Of a DNA stretch of 44,062 bases, positions 7,914 to 15,348 are shown piece after piece (position 1 is the first letter of the stretch; every line of letters begins with the position of its first letter). The DNA comes from Armatimonadota bacterium (GTDB lineage Bacteria; Armatimonadota; UBA5829; DTJY01). A program made the translations under genes and the position numbers. The stretch is taken from positions 1-44,062 of the forward strand of contig JAGONM010000032.1 in NCBI GenBank assembly GCA_017993055.1. Reading direction: 5' to 3'. The notes under the pieces were generated by a model. That model saw only the letters and a list, made by a program, of their open reading frames with translations. It had not been told where the DNA came from and ran no database searches.

Positions 7914-8744
7914 TCACTTCAGGATGTGCACGGTCACGTACCTGCGCCCGAAGCGGATTGCTTCGCCGTAGGTGTCGTAACAAAGGTCAATCTTGTTGCC
8001 CTTTATCGCGCCGCCGGTATCCGCCGCGACGCAGTAACCGTAGCCCTCCACATAAAGCTTCGTCCCAAGAGGGATGACTCGCGGGTCTACGGCTGCGACC
8101 CCCCTTCCGGCCCTCATTCCGGTGGCCGTTCGCCCAGTCGCATAGCGTCCGCAACTCCGTGGGCCGGGCTCGTATGCCGTTGCCATCATTCGCAGCGTCC
8201 TGACTCTGGCGCCTCCGCGCGACGCCAGGCTCGCACCCTGGGAAGTTACGACGATCTGATCCTTCGGTTGCCTGGTGATCCTGGTGTCAACTACCCGGCA
8301 GGAAGACTGAGCCCCGTCCTTGTAGTAGACCAGCAGTTTGATTTCCTTCTCGCCCGCCTCGCCGGTCTGGATCACGGAATCCTCTCCGCGGTGCCTGACG
8401 TCGTATCGGTAAGTGGTCTTGAGAGCGATCGGTTTGGTCTGGACTACGGTCTTCGTGGTGACTCTGGTGATGCGGATGGTCATGCTCGGGGTAGGCTTCA
8501 CATCCATCTTATGGCTGCATCGGTCGAGCTTCCCGAATGAGACACCCGCCTCCTTCAGGATTCCGCCGACCGTAGCCTGAGTGGAGACATACTCCCACTC
8601 CTGACCGTCCGCGATGATCGTGACGGTGACGGCGGGTCCGCTCTGGCTCTGAGCGGTCACTACGATGCACAGGACCATCAGCGCGGCGAGCAGAGCCGCG
8701 ATCGCTATGCGCAATTTCGTCTTACCTTTGTTGTCAAAAGTCAA
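7914..8744 (-). CDS. YabE-like cell-wall protein with DUF348/G5-type region and C-terminal 3D domain
   Basis: This 276-residue envelope protein has an N-terminal transmembrane or signal segment (residues about 10-32), then a DUF348-like beta domain (VTVTIIADGQEWEYVSTQATVG), a G5-like region, and a C-terminal 3D domain. The 3D domain shows the conserved aspartates in AAVDPRVIPLGT, AADTGGAIKG and KIDLCYDT. 3D domains form the catalytic core of MltA-type lytic transglycosylases and Rpf/Sps-like muralytic proteins, so peptidoglycan cleavage is likely. The TTG start at 8744 follows a G-rich Shine-Dalgarno (GAGGGGGG) by about 7 bases; earlier in-frame ATGs lie inside the structured leader. Position upstream of rsmA and ispE matches yabE in Bacillus. 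Confidence 0.85.
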   Translation of the reverse strand: MTFDNKGKTKLRIAIAALLAALMVLCIVVTAQSQSGPAVTVTIIADGQEWEYVSTQATVGGILKEAGVSFGKLDRCSHKMDVKPTPSMTIRITRVTTKTVVQTKPIALKTTYRYDVRHRGEDSVIQTGEAGEKEIKLLVYYKDGAQSSCRVVDTRITRQPKDQIVVTSQGASLASRGGARVRTLRMMATAYEPGPRSCGRYATGRTATGMRAGRGVAAVDPRVIPLGTKLYVEGYGYCVAADTGGAIKGNKIDLCYDTYGEAIRFGRRYVTVHILK

Positions 8745-8938
8745 AATATCGCCCCCCTCGGCGGTCGAAATACCCACAATGAGGCCCGGACGAAACATTG
8801 CCTCTCGGAGCAATACCTGGAAAACTGGACGCCGTGTTTCCGTGTCGGGTGACATCCGGCGTCGAACGGGCCTGTGGAAAAGGCTGTATCTGCTGCTGAC
8901 TTGTGGATATTGTGTGTCGGCGATCCGACAGCCGTCTG
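8745..8938 (-). promoter_or_regulatory. Long structured 5' leader of the G5/3D gene
   Basis: The promoter upstream predicts an untranslated leader of roughly 190 bases. It can fold into a 7-bp perfect stem (GACGCCG 8828-8834 with CGGCGTC 8857-8863) enclosing a small hairpin (TGTC/GACA), followed by ATTGC 8797-8801 with GCAAT 8810-8814. Genes for 3D/Rpf-type wall hydrolases are often riboswitch-controlled (for example by the c-di-AMP ydaO class), but I do not find that consensus here. Function is inference only. Confidence 0.4.
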
Positions 8939-8967
8939 AGTGTACCACAAGTCGTCGGCTAAGTCAA
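8939..8967 (-). promoter_or_regulatory. Sigma70 promoter for the G5/3D gene
   Basis: On the minus strand TTGACT (8967-8962) and TACACT (8944-8939) are 17 bases apart. Transcription would start near 8932 and read through the leader into the TTG start at 8744. Confidence 0.65.
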
Positions 8968-9187
8968 CAGCCGCGATGAGTTGTGAGGATAGTCGAGTCC
9001 CTTGCCATGGATTGACGGCCGCCGGTCAGTCTCTCGGCGCCCGCCGCTCTCCTTCATTATGGGCATATTATTGCGCATCTGCAGGTCGCCCGGCCGCGGG
9101 TATGTGTAACGCGGGCTGCGAAGACCGCCTGGTTCGTGTATAATGGCCTCGGCACTCCATAGATCAGCCGAGTGAGGGAAGAAGACC
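8968..9187. other. Divergent intergenic region upstream of the M16 peptidase
   Basis: No gene is seen. It holds a perfect TATAAT (9139-9144) that could be the -10 of the M16 gene, with only a poor -35 match 17 bases upstream. It also holds a 6-bp inverted repeat CTCGGC (9148-9153)/GCCGAG (9167-9172) that ends just before the Shine-Dalgarno sequence. The rest shows no feature I can support. Confidence 0.4.
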
Positions 9188-11923
9188 ATGAGATGCCGGA
9201 GCGTTCACCTGTCCGTCGTTTTGCTGATGCTGTTCTCGGCGGTCGCGTCGGCGCAGCAGCCTGAAGTGCGTGAGGCCGTCCTGCCAAACGGGCTGAAGGT
9301 GCTCACGAAGGAAGTCCACGCCGCGCCGGTGGTGAGCTTCCAGGTCTGGTACAGGGTCGGCTCGCGGAACGAGCAGCTCGGCAAGACCGGCCTGTCTCAC
9401 CTCCTGGAGCATATGCAGTTCAAGGGCACGAAGTCGCTCAAGAAGGGCGAGATAGACAAGCTGATCCAGAGCAACGGAGGGCTGAGCAACGCCGCCACCT
9501 GGAAGGACTTCACCTTCTACTATGAGACCCTCTCCAGCGACAAACTCGAGCTTGCGATGCGCATCGAGTCCGACCGCATGGTGAACAGCCTGATCGACCC
9601 GAAGGAGTTTGCCGCGGAGGTGACCGTCGTGCGCTCGGAACTCGAGGGCGACGAGGGCAACCCCGACTCGCTGATCTACTACGAGCTCTACGCGAACGCG
9701 TTCAAGGCGCACCCATACCAATGGCCGACGATCGGCTGGACGCACGACGTACAGACGGTCAGCCGAGACGACCTCTATGCCTACTACAAGACTTTCTACA
9801 AGCCGAATAACGCGACTGTGGTGATCGTCGGCGACTTCGAGACCGAGAAGGCGCTGGCCCTCGTGAACAAGTATTTCGGCAAGATCAAAAAGGGCCCCGA
9901 TGTGCCGCAGGTCACCTCGCGGGAGCCGGTCCAGTTCGGCGAGCGGCGCGCCGTCGCCACCAAGGCCGGGAACGCCTACCGGGTAATGATGGGCTTCCAC
10001 AACCCGGCGATCGGCAGCCCGGATGTCTATCCGCTCGACGTGCTGGAGATCGCGCTTAGCGAGGGGATGAGCAGCCGCCTTTACAGGGCGCTCGTGGACA
10101 AGCAGCTTGCGACCGAAGCGTGGGCGAGCAACACCGTCAGCCGGGACCCGGACCTCTTCCTGCTCGGCGGAACGGCGCGCGACGGCGTGAAGATCGAAGA
10201 TGTCGAGTCGGCGCTGCTGGCGGAGGTCGAGAAAATCAAGTCCGAGGGGATTACCGATCAGGAACTTCAAAAGGCCGTCAACCTGATCGAGGCATCGTTC
10301 GTCTACGGGAACGACAGCGTCTCGAACCAGGCGAGGATGCTCGGCAACTTCGAGACGATGTACTCCTGGAAGTACCTGGACGAGTACCTGCCGAACCTGC
10401 GTAAGGTCAGCAGGGAAGACGTCTCGCGCGCGGCGAGGAAGTACCTGACGGCAGAAAACCGGACGGTGGTAAAGTTTGTTCCTGCAGAGCCTGGAGTCAG
10501 AAGTCAGGAGTCAGAAGTTGGCGCGGAGCAGGACGGACTCAGGGTGCGGGTGCCGGCCTACCGGCCGGCGGATTCACCGCTCACCCCAACTCTCTCCCCC
10601 AAGGGGCGAGGGGGTATTGGCGCGGCTCCTGCCAAGTCCCATATCCCAAGCCCGAAATCCGCGGTAGCTCCGACCCGGTTGGTGCTCGAGAACGGCGTGG
10701 TCGCTATCTTCTACCCGAACCGGAGCAACGCGACCATCGGCGTGACCGGAAGCCTGAACGCCGGCGCGATGTTCGACCCCGAGGGCAAGAGCGGTGTCGC
10801 CGCGCTGACCGCCGGTCTGCTCGTGAAGGGCACAAAGTCGCGCACTGCCGACCAACTGGCGTCCGAGAGAGACTTCCTCGGCATCCGCATGAGCGCCGGC
10901 GCTGATACCGAGTCTATGAGCTTCAGCACGTACTCGCTCGCCAAGCACTTCGACAAGTCGCTCGAACTCCTGTCGGACGTGCTCCGGAACCCGGTCTTCC
11001 CGGACGAAGAACTTCAGAAGATCAAGGCCCGGCGGCTTTCCGGCCTGAAGCAGCAGCAGGACGACCCGCAGTCGCTTGCGTTCCGTCGCTTCTACGGCAT
11101 GGTGTTCCCGAGAGGGCATCCGTACCACCAACTGTCTCTGGAGGAAGAGGCGGCGAACACCTCCGCGATCAGCCGGAATGACATCGTCTCGTTCTACGAG
11201 AAGTACTACGGCCCGCAGACCGCGATTATCGTGGTGGTCGGCGACGCCGATGAGCAGACGGCGCTGGCCAAGATCAGGCAGTACTTCGGCGACTGGAAAC
11301 CGACTGGTCCCGCGGTGAAGGTCGAGATTCCCGAGGCTCCGATCCAGGGCCAGGTTGTGAAGGACGTCATCCGGGTGCCGGACAAGACCCAGGTGGACGT
11401 CGTGCTCGGATACTCGGGCGGACTCAAGCGGACCGACGCTGACTTCTACGCCGCGACGGTCATGAACCACATACTGGGCGGAGGAGGCGCGCTCGGCAGC
11501 CGGATGGGTGACGTGATTCGCGATCAGATGGGGCTCGTCTACAACGTATACAGCGCTTTTGAGGCGCAGCTCGGTGCCGGGTCGTGGCACTCATACCTCG
11601 GCACGAATCCGCAGAACCTCGACAAGGCTGTCACCGCGCTCGTCGAGCAGATGAAGCTGATGCAGGAGAAGGGTGCTACGAAGCAGGAGGTACGAGAGGC
11701 TGTGGACTACATCGCCGGCTCTTTCCCGGCCCGCCGCCTCGAGACCAGCAGCGCGATCGCGGCGACCCTTCACGGCGCGGAGTTCTACGGCCTGGGAATG
11801 GACTACCTGCGCGAGTACCAGAGCCTCTATCGCGCGGTCACCGTGGAGCAGGTAAACGCGGCGGCGAGGAAGTACCTTCACCCGGAGCGCTACACTCTTG
11901 TGCAGGCGGGAACGCTTGAATGA
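9188..11923 (+). CDS. Secreted double-domain M16 (pitrilysin/PqqL-type) zinc peptidase
   Basis: This 911-residue protein has a signal peptide (about residues 1-22) and two M16 halves. The first half has the inverted zinc motif HLLEH (His71, Glu74, His75) and a downstream glutamate at residue 151, the spacing of mitochondrial processing peptidase beta. The second half begins near LVLENGVVAIF and lacks HxxEH, as usual for the inactive partner. M16 enzymes enclose and degrade short peptides; this one should act in the periplasm or outside. The inter-half linker (about residues 435-495) contains translated copies of intergenic-type repeats, and its composition (SPLTPTLSPKGRG) is unlike the rest. 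The start has GAGGGA upstream. Confidence 0.9.
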   Translation: MRCRSVHLSVVLLMLFSAVASAQQPEVREAVLPNGLKVLTKEVHAAPVVSFQVWYRVGSRNEQLGKTGLSHLLEHMQFKGTKSLKKGEIDKLIQSNGGLSNAATWKDFTFYYETLSSDKLELAMRIESDRMVNSLIDPKEFAAEVTVVRSELEGDEGNPDSLIYYELYANAFKAHPYQWPTIGWTHDVQTVSRDDLYAYYKTFYKPNNATVVIVGDFETEKALALVNKYFGKIKKGPDVPQVTSREPVQFGERRAVATKAGNAYRVMMGFHNPAIGSPDVYPLDVLEIALSEGMSSRLYRALVDKQLATEAWASNTVSRDPDLFLLGGTARDGVKIEDVESALLAEVEKIKSEGITDQELQKAVNLIEASFVYGNDSVSNQARMLGNFETMYSWKYLDEYLPNLRKVSREDVSRAARKYLTAENRTVVKFVPAEPGVRSQESEVGAEQDGLRVRVPAYRPADSPLTPTLSPKGRGGIGAAPAKSHIPSPKSAVAPTRLVLENGVVAIFYPNRSNATIGVTGSLNAGAMFDPEGKSGVAALTAGLLVKGTKSRTADQLASERDFLGIRMSAGADTESMSFSTYSLAKHFDKSLELLSDVLRNPVFPDEELQKIKARRLSGLKQQQDDPQSLAFRRFYGMVFPRGHPYHQLSLEEEAANTSAISRNDIVSFYEKYYGPQTAIIVVVGDADEQTALAKIRQYFGDWKPTGPAVKVEIPEAPIQGQVVKDVIRVPDKTQVDVVLGYSGGLKRTDADFYAATVMNHILGGGGALGSRMGDVIRDQMGLVYNVYSAFEAQLGAGSWHSYLGTNPQNLDKAVTALVEQMKLMQEKGATKQEVREAVDYIAGSFPARRLETSSAIAATLHGAEFYGLGMDYLREYQSLYRAVTVEQVNAAARKYLHPERYTLVQAGTLE
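10494..10518 (+). repeat. Short direct repeat (GAGTCAGAAGTCAG type) inside the M16 linker
   Basis: GAGTCAGAAG is repeated in tandem with GTCAG spacers. I recognise this type of low-complexity repeat from intergenic regions of many environmental genomes. Here it is translated as RSQESEV-like residues. Confidence 0.6.
10580..10615 (+). repeat. Palindromic C-rich/G-rich repeat (CTCTCCCCCAAGGGGCGAG type) inside the M16 linker
   Basis: CTCACCCCAACTCTC is followed by CCCCCAAGGGGCGAGGGG, a hairpin-forming dispersed repeat usually found between genes. It is read in frame as PLTPTLSPKGRG, a peptide I recognise as a common artefact of this repeat being translated. Confidence 0.7.
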
Positions 11924-12074
11924 GTGTATAATAGACGAGGAAGTACAGGTGTTTCTCCGATGCCGTCTCATGTACGGACGTTTGTGTCGGAGCTGCACCC
12001 CGAACCGAGAAACTCGTTTACAAGTTCGAGATAACTGGTAAAACTCATAGCAGTCATCTGATCGGAGGTTAACC
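11924..12074 (+). other. Leader region before the coiled-coil/M48 pair
   Basis: A perfect TATAAT (11927-11932) begins 4 bases after the M16 stop, without a recognisable -35 box. The following bases contain the inverted repeat GTTTCTC (11951-11957)/GAGAAAC (12007-12013) and a competing TCCGA/TCGGA pair. A ribosome-binding site (GGAGG) sits just before the ATG at 12075. No gene is seen. Confidence 0.35.
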
Positions 12075-12506
12075 ATGGCCGCGCGCGCCCGTACGCGCTC
12101 GTTCCTCTTCACTCTCTTCATCCTGGCCCTGATGGGACTCACTGTCTACAACGCCTGGCAGATTCGTGTGCTTCGCGCTGAGGTGAGCGACCTGATGGAT
12201 CGGGTAGCGGCGCTGCACGGCGGCAACGATGCTCCTGCCCGTGGAGCGGTGGAAAAGCTCCAGCAGGCCCGCAGGCATGCCGACCTGGCGCGAAAACACA
12301 TCGCGAGCGGGGAATTCCGGAAGGCGAAGACCGAAATGGATCGGAGCCTGCAGTTGATGAAGAGCGCCGGGGACACCACCGACAAGTCTTCGAAAGATGC
12401 CGCGAACCAGCTTCAGAAGACTCTCAAGGACGCTGGTGATGCCCTGGAGCGCATGTGGCAGGGCGTTACCGAGAAACCGAAAGTTACCGATAACAAAGGA
12501 GGATGA
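12075..12506 (+). CDS. Small membrane-anchored coiled-coil protein of unknown function
   Basis: This 143-residue protein begins with a basic stretch and one transmembrane helix (about residues 9-27), followed by a heptad-rich segment (IRVLRAEVSDLMDRVAAL). A charged helical region (residues about 55-140) then resembles TPR-like or apolipoprotein-like helices and contains ARRHADLARKHIASGEF. The family is not recognised. A good Shine-Dalgarno (GGAGG) precedes the ATG. The end of the gene supplies the Shine-Dalgarno for the M48 peptidase, so the two are translationally coupled. It could be an accessory or membrane adaptor for that peptidase. Confidence 0.75.
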   Translation: MAARARTRSFLFTLFILALMGLTVYNAWQIRVLRAEVSDLMDRVAALHGGNDAPARGAVEKLQQARRHADLARKHIASGEFRKAKTEMDRSLQLMKSAGDTTDKSSKDAANQLQKTLKDAGDALERMWQGVTEKPKVTDNKGG

Positions 12507-12511
12507 TCCCA

Positions 12512-13252
12512 ATGCTCAGACGCAGGCATATCGCCGCTCTCGCTCTGCTCCTGGCGGTCGCGATGTCGCTTACCGCCGGTTGCAAGCCGCAGAATATCAT
12601 CAGCACCAGCGAGGAAGTCGAGATCGGCAAGGAGGCGGCGGCGAAGATCGAGAAAGAGCATCCCGTCAACAAGGATCCGCAGTTGAACCGACTGGTGACC
12701 GGAATGGGCCAGAACCTGGTCCGATATTCCAAACGCCAGGATATACAGTACACCTTCAAGATCCTTGACCACGACGAAGTCAACGCGGTGTCTCTCCCCG
12801 GCGGTTGGATCTACGTCTACAAAGGTCTGATTGACGCTACCAAGAACGAACCCGACCAACTCGCAGGAGTCATAGCGCATGAGATAGGACACGTCGCGGC
12901 CCGGCACCATGCTGACATGATCGGCCGCCAGGTGTTTGCGGGCGTACTTGTGCAGACGCTCACCCGAGGTGACACCCAGCAGTGGGCAGGCCTCTTTGCC
13001 AACCTGAGCCTGCTCAGTTGGAGCCGGGAGCATGAGTTCGAGGCCGACAAGCTGGGCGTGAACTACACGTTCCAGTCGAAACAGTACGCCCCTGAGGGCC
13101 TGATCGGCTTCTTTGCGGTACTGGAGGGGCGCGCAAAGAGCAACCCTTCCAAGTTCGAGCAGATGTTCCGGACTCACCCGGTGAACTCGGAGCGCATCAA
13201 GAGGGCCAACGAATATCTGGCTAAGTTAAAGTCAGGTGCGGTCCGGCCGTAG
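12512..13252 (+). CDS. M48-family metalloprotease, lipoprotein (BepA/Oma1-like)
   Basis: This 246-residue zinc peptidase has a lipoprotein signal (lipobox LTAGC, Cys24). The catalytic motif HEIGH is at residues 123-127, and the third zinc ligand lies in EHEFEADKLGV. The M48 core signature NAVSLPGGWIYVYKGL precedes it. Relatives such as BepA and LoiP act in the periplasm in protein quality control of the outer membrane. There is no TPR tail, so this is the minimal form. The start at 12512 is preferred over the in-frame ATG at 12503, because AGGAGG (12497-12502) is 9 bases from the former and abuts the latter. Confidence 0.9.
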   Translation: MLRRRHIAALALLLAVAMSLTAGCKPQNIISTSEEVEIGKEAAAKIEKEHPVNKDPQLNRLVTGMGQNLVRYSKRQDIQYTFKILDHDEVNAVSLPGGWIYVYKGLIDATKNEPDQLAGVIAHEIGHVAARHHADMIGRQVFAGVLVQTLTRGDTQQWAGLFANLSLLSWSREHEFEADKLGVNYTFQSKQYAPEGLIGFFAVLEGRAKSNPSKFEQMFRTHPVNSERIKRANEYLAKLKSGAVRP

Positions 13253-13283
13253 AGTTCGTGTCGCCTACCAGAGGGAGAAGCAG

Positions 13284-13964
13284 TTGTCGCTGACGGCCGT
13301 GATTCCGGCTTACAACGAGGGAGAGCGCCTGCGCGGGGTGCTGGGCGTCCTTCTGCGCTCCCGCGAGGTTGACGAGATCATCGTGGTGAGCGACGGCTCG
13401 ACCGACGATACGTGCGAGGTCGCTCGGTCGTTCGACGGCGTCGTCGTTGTCGAGTTGAATGAGAACGTGGGGAAGGGCGGAGCGATGGTTGCCGGTGCCC
13501 GGCAGGCTTCCTCCGAGTTCATCGCATTCCTGGACGCCGATCTGCTTGGGATGACGCCCGATCACTTCGAGGCCCTCACGGCTCCCGTGCTCTCGGGCGA
13601 GGCGGACATGGCGATCGGCGTATTCAAGGGCGGTCGTCCGCGCACGGACTGGGCGCAAGTGATCGCCCCATTCATCTCCGGCCAGAGGGTCATGCGGCGT
13701 GAAGACTTCCTGTCCATACCCGAGCTGGAGGCGACCCGATACGGCGTCGAGGTAGCGATCACCGGCCATGCGCGCAGGGCCGGCCTCAGGATCAGGCCGG
13801 TGACTCTCCTCGGCATGACCCATCCGATGAAGGAAGAGAAAATAGGATTCATCCCCGGGACGCTGTCCCGGCTCGTCATGTACTGGGATATTCTTCGGAT
13901 CGCGTGCATACCGCGGCGCCGGAGGTCGAAAGCCAAGAGTCGAAAGCTCGAAGTTCGAAGCTGA
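13284..13964 (+). CDS. Family 2 glycosyltransferase (GT-A fold)
   Basis: This 226-residue cytoplasmic GT2-type enzyme starts LTAVIPAYNEGERL, with the nucleotide-binding VVSDGSTDDT and a metal-binding LDADLLG. Members transfer a sugar from a nucleotide donor to lipid or glycan acceptors; acceptor and donor cannot be predicted. There are no transmembrane helices. The TTG start is placed by GAGGGAG 6 bases upstream; the open frame extends 48 bases further back and would overlap the M48 gene. The last 10-15 residues (RRRRSKAKSRKLEVRS) are encoded by a degenerate tandem repeat (CGAAAG/CGAAGTTCGAA-like) and are probably not part of the fold. Confidence 0.85.
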   Translation: MSLTAVIPAYNEGERLRGVLGVLLRSREVDEIIVVSDGSTDDTCEVARSFDGVVVVELNENVGKGGAMVAGARQASSEFIAFLDADLLGMTPDHFEALTAPVLSGEADMAIGVFKGGRPRTDWAQVIAPFISGQRVMRREDFLSIPELEATRYGVEVAITGHARRAGLRIRPVTLLGMTHPMKEEKIGFIPGTLSRLVMYWDILRIACIPRRRRSKAKSRKLEVRS

Positions 13965-13977
13965 GGTATTCTTCGGG

Positions 13978-14715
13978 CTAGCGTCCGCTCATGATCCGTT
14001 CTGCTTCCGCGAGTTGCTCCGGAGTGTTCACTCCAAGAACCTCTTCCGGGTCGCACGACGCCGATGTCACGCGCTTACCCTGCGAGATCGCGATGTCCAC
14101 CATCTCCGTCAGGCATTTTTCCCCGGCCTCGTTCTCGCTCATCAGTCCGATGTTCGTCCACAGCCAGCCGGAGTCGAACGCGTAACACCCGCCGTTGATC
14201 TCGCGGATAGCCCTCTCGGGTCTTCCCGCCATCTTCTCCTCCACGACACCCGTGATCCGTCCGTCCGTGCCCCGGACGATGCGTCCGTATCCCGTGGGAT
14301 CGTCCAGAGTCGCGGAGGTCAGGCTGACGGCCGCGCGCCCCAGCAGGTGGGCGTCCATCAGCGCGCGCACGGTTTCGGCGCGGAATAGCGGACTGTCCCC
14401 ACACATGACTAGGATGTGCCGCGACCGACCTTCCGCCGCTTCGCGCGCGCACATCACCGCGTGTCCGGAGCCGAGTTGCTGTTCCTGGAGTACATAGGCG
14501 TATCCTCTGCCGAGTGTCCGCTCGACCAGTTCGGCGCCCCTGCCGACGATGATGATCGGCTTTGCGATGCCGACCGCCTCGAGCGCGTCGAGGACGTGGC
14601 ATACCATCGGACGCCCACAGAGAAGATGCAGCACCTTGGGCAGGTCCGACCCCATCCTCGTACCCTTCCCCGCCGCGAGGACTATCGCTTGGAAGGCAAC
14701 TGTGCGTTTCGGCAT
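13978..14715 (-). CDS. GlmU-like N-acetylglucosamine-1-phosphate uridylyltransferase domain, no acetyltransferase domain
   Basis: This 245-residue protein equals the N-terminal half of GlmU. It has the pyrophosphorylase signature LAAGKGTRMGSDLPKVLH, QLGSGHA (nucleotide recognition), MCGDSPLF (the metal-binding aspartate), a GYGRIVR segment and an EINGGCYAF loop. GlmU normally continues into a left-handed beta-helix acetyltransferase (total about 450 residues); here the stop codon comes at 245. It may form UDP-GlcNAc or another UDP-sugar. A separate full GlmU may exist elsewhere. It is convergent with the glycosyltransferase gene, 13 bases apart, and has its own promoter. Confidence 0.85.
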   Translation of the reverse strand: MPKRTVAFQAIVLAAGKGTRMGSDLPKVLHLLCGRPMVCHVLDALEAVGIAKPIIIVGRGAELVERTLGRGYAYVLQEQQLGSGHAVMCAREAAEGRSRHILVMCGDSPLFRAETVRALMDAHLLGRAAVSLTSATLDDPTGYGRIVRGTDGRITGVVEEKMAGRPERAIREINGGCYAFDSGWLWTNIGLMSENEAGEKCLTEMVDIAISQGKRVTSASCDPEEVLGVNTPEQLAEAERIMSGR

Positions 14716-14757
14716 TGCTCGGCCTCAGTACTGACGGCTGCAGCAGCAGTCGGTTTC

Positions 14758-14787
14758 ATTATAGCCTCCCGTTCGCGAGCAGGACAA
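14758..14787 (-). promoter_or_regulatory. Promoter for the GlmU-like gene
   Basis: On the minus strand TTGTCC (14787-14782) and a perfect TATAAT (14763-14758) are 18 bases apart. The predicted leader is about 35 bases and contains a GAGG Shine-Dalgarno. Confidence 0.6.
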
Positions 14788-14890
14788 GTTCCAGGTGTCC
14801 TGTTTGGCAAACCCACAAGTCGGGTACTAGAGTGAAGGAAGCACGGCGCGGATTGTCGCGCCACACAGGATGTGAATGGAGGCAACATCT

Positions 14891-15328
14891 ATGACGGTAC
14901 AGAGGGTGATGTGTCTGGCGTTGGTGCTCGTGTTCGCGTGCACCGCGACGCTGACCAGTCCGGCATTCTCCGCCAACCTGCTCACGCAGGCTCTGAAGTT
15001 GTTTGGGATCGGTTACGTGGTCAGCCAGTTTGGGCCGCAGATTGACAAGTTCGTCACGAACCTGGCCGGCCAGCGCGGAGTCGAGTGGGAGGGCGCGACA
15101 AAAGTCGTTCCAATCGTGTCCGTCGGCCAGGGGGTATTCGTGGGTGCGGCGCAGGTAGTCGGTACCCCGGCCCAGGTGGACAAGGTCAAGGCCGTCGGCC
15201 AGTTGGAGGCTTCGATATCGAGCTTCCGCGGCAAGCTGCTCATCCCTATAGAAACGAGGAAGCCGACCAGCGACTTGTCTCGGGTCAGCGGGGTAGGCGT
15301 ATCGGCTCTGCTCGATTTCGACATCTGA
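14891..15328 (+). CDS. Secreted protein of unknown function sharing a C-terminal domain with its neighbour
   Basis: This 145-residue protein has a signal peptide (residues 1-28, ending SPAFSA). The last 75 residues (from TKVVPIVSVGQGVFVGAAQVVG to SALLDFDI) align along their length with the C-terminus of the next gene product (KVVPIISAGKGIRIGGAQV to NALVDIKL). I do not recognise the family. The pattern of short hydrophobic strands and glycines suggests a small beta-rich or alpha-beta domain. The start at 14891 is chosen because GGAGG is 8 bases upstream; the ATG at 14876 overlaps that site. It probably forms an operon with the next gene (20-base gap). Confidence 0.8.
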   Translation: MTVQRVMCLALVLVFACTATLTSPAFSANLLTQALKLFGIGYVVSQFGPQIDKFVTNLAGQRGVEWEGATKVVPIVSVGQGVFVGAAQVVGTPAQVDKVKAVGQLEASISSFRGKLLIPIETRKPTSDLSRVSGVGVSALLDFDI

Positions 15329-15348
15329 AAGCCGGAGGAGGTTTGATC

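Noticed and set aside
8745-8938. A ydaO-type c-di-AMP riboswitch upstream of the 3D-domain gene
   Set aside because: The gene family would fit, but I could not find the conserved ydaO core sequence in the leader.
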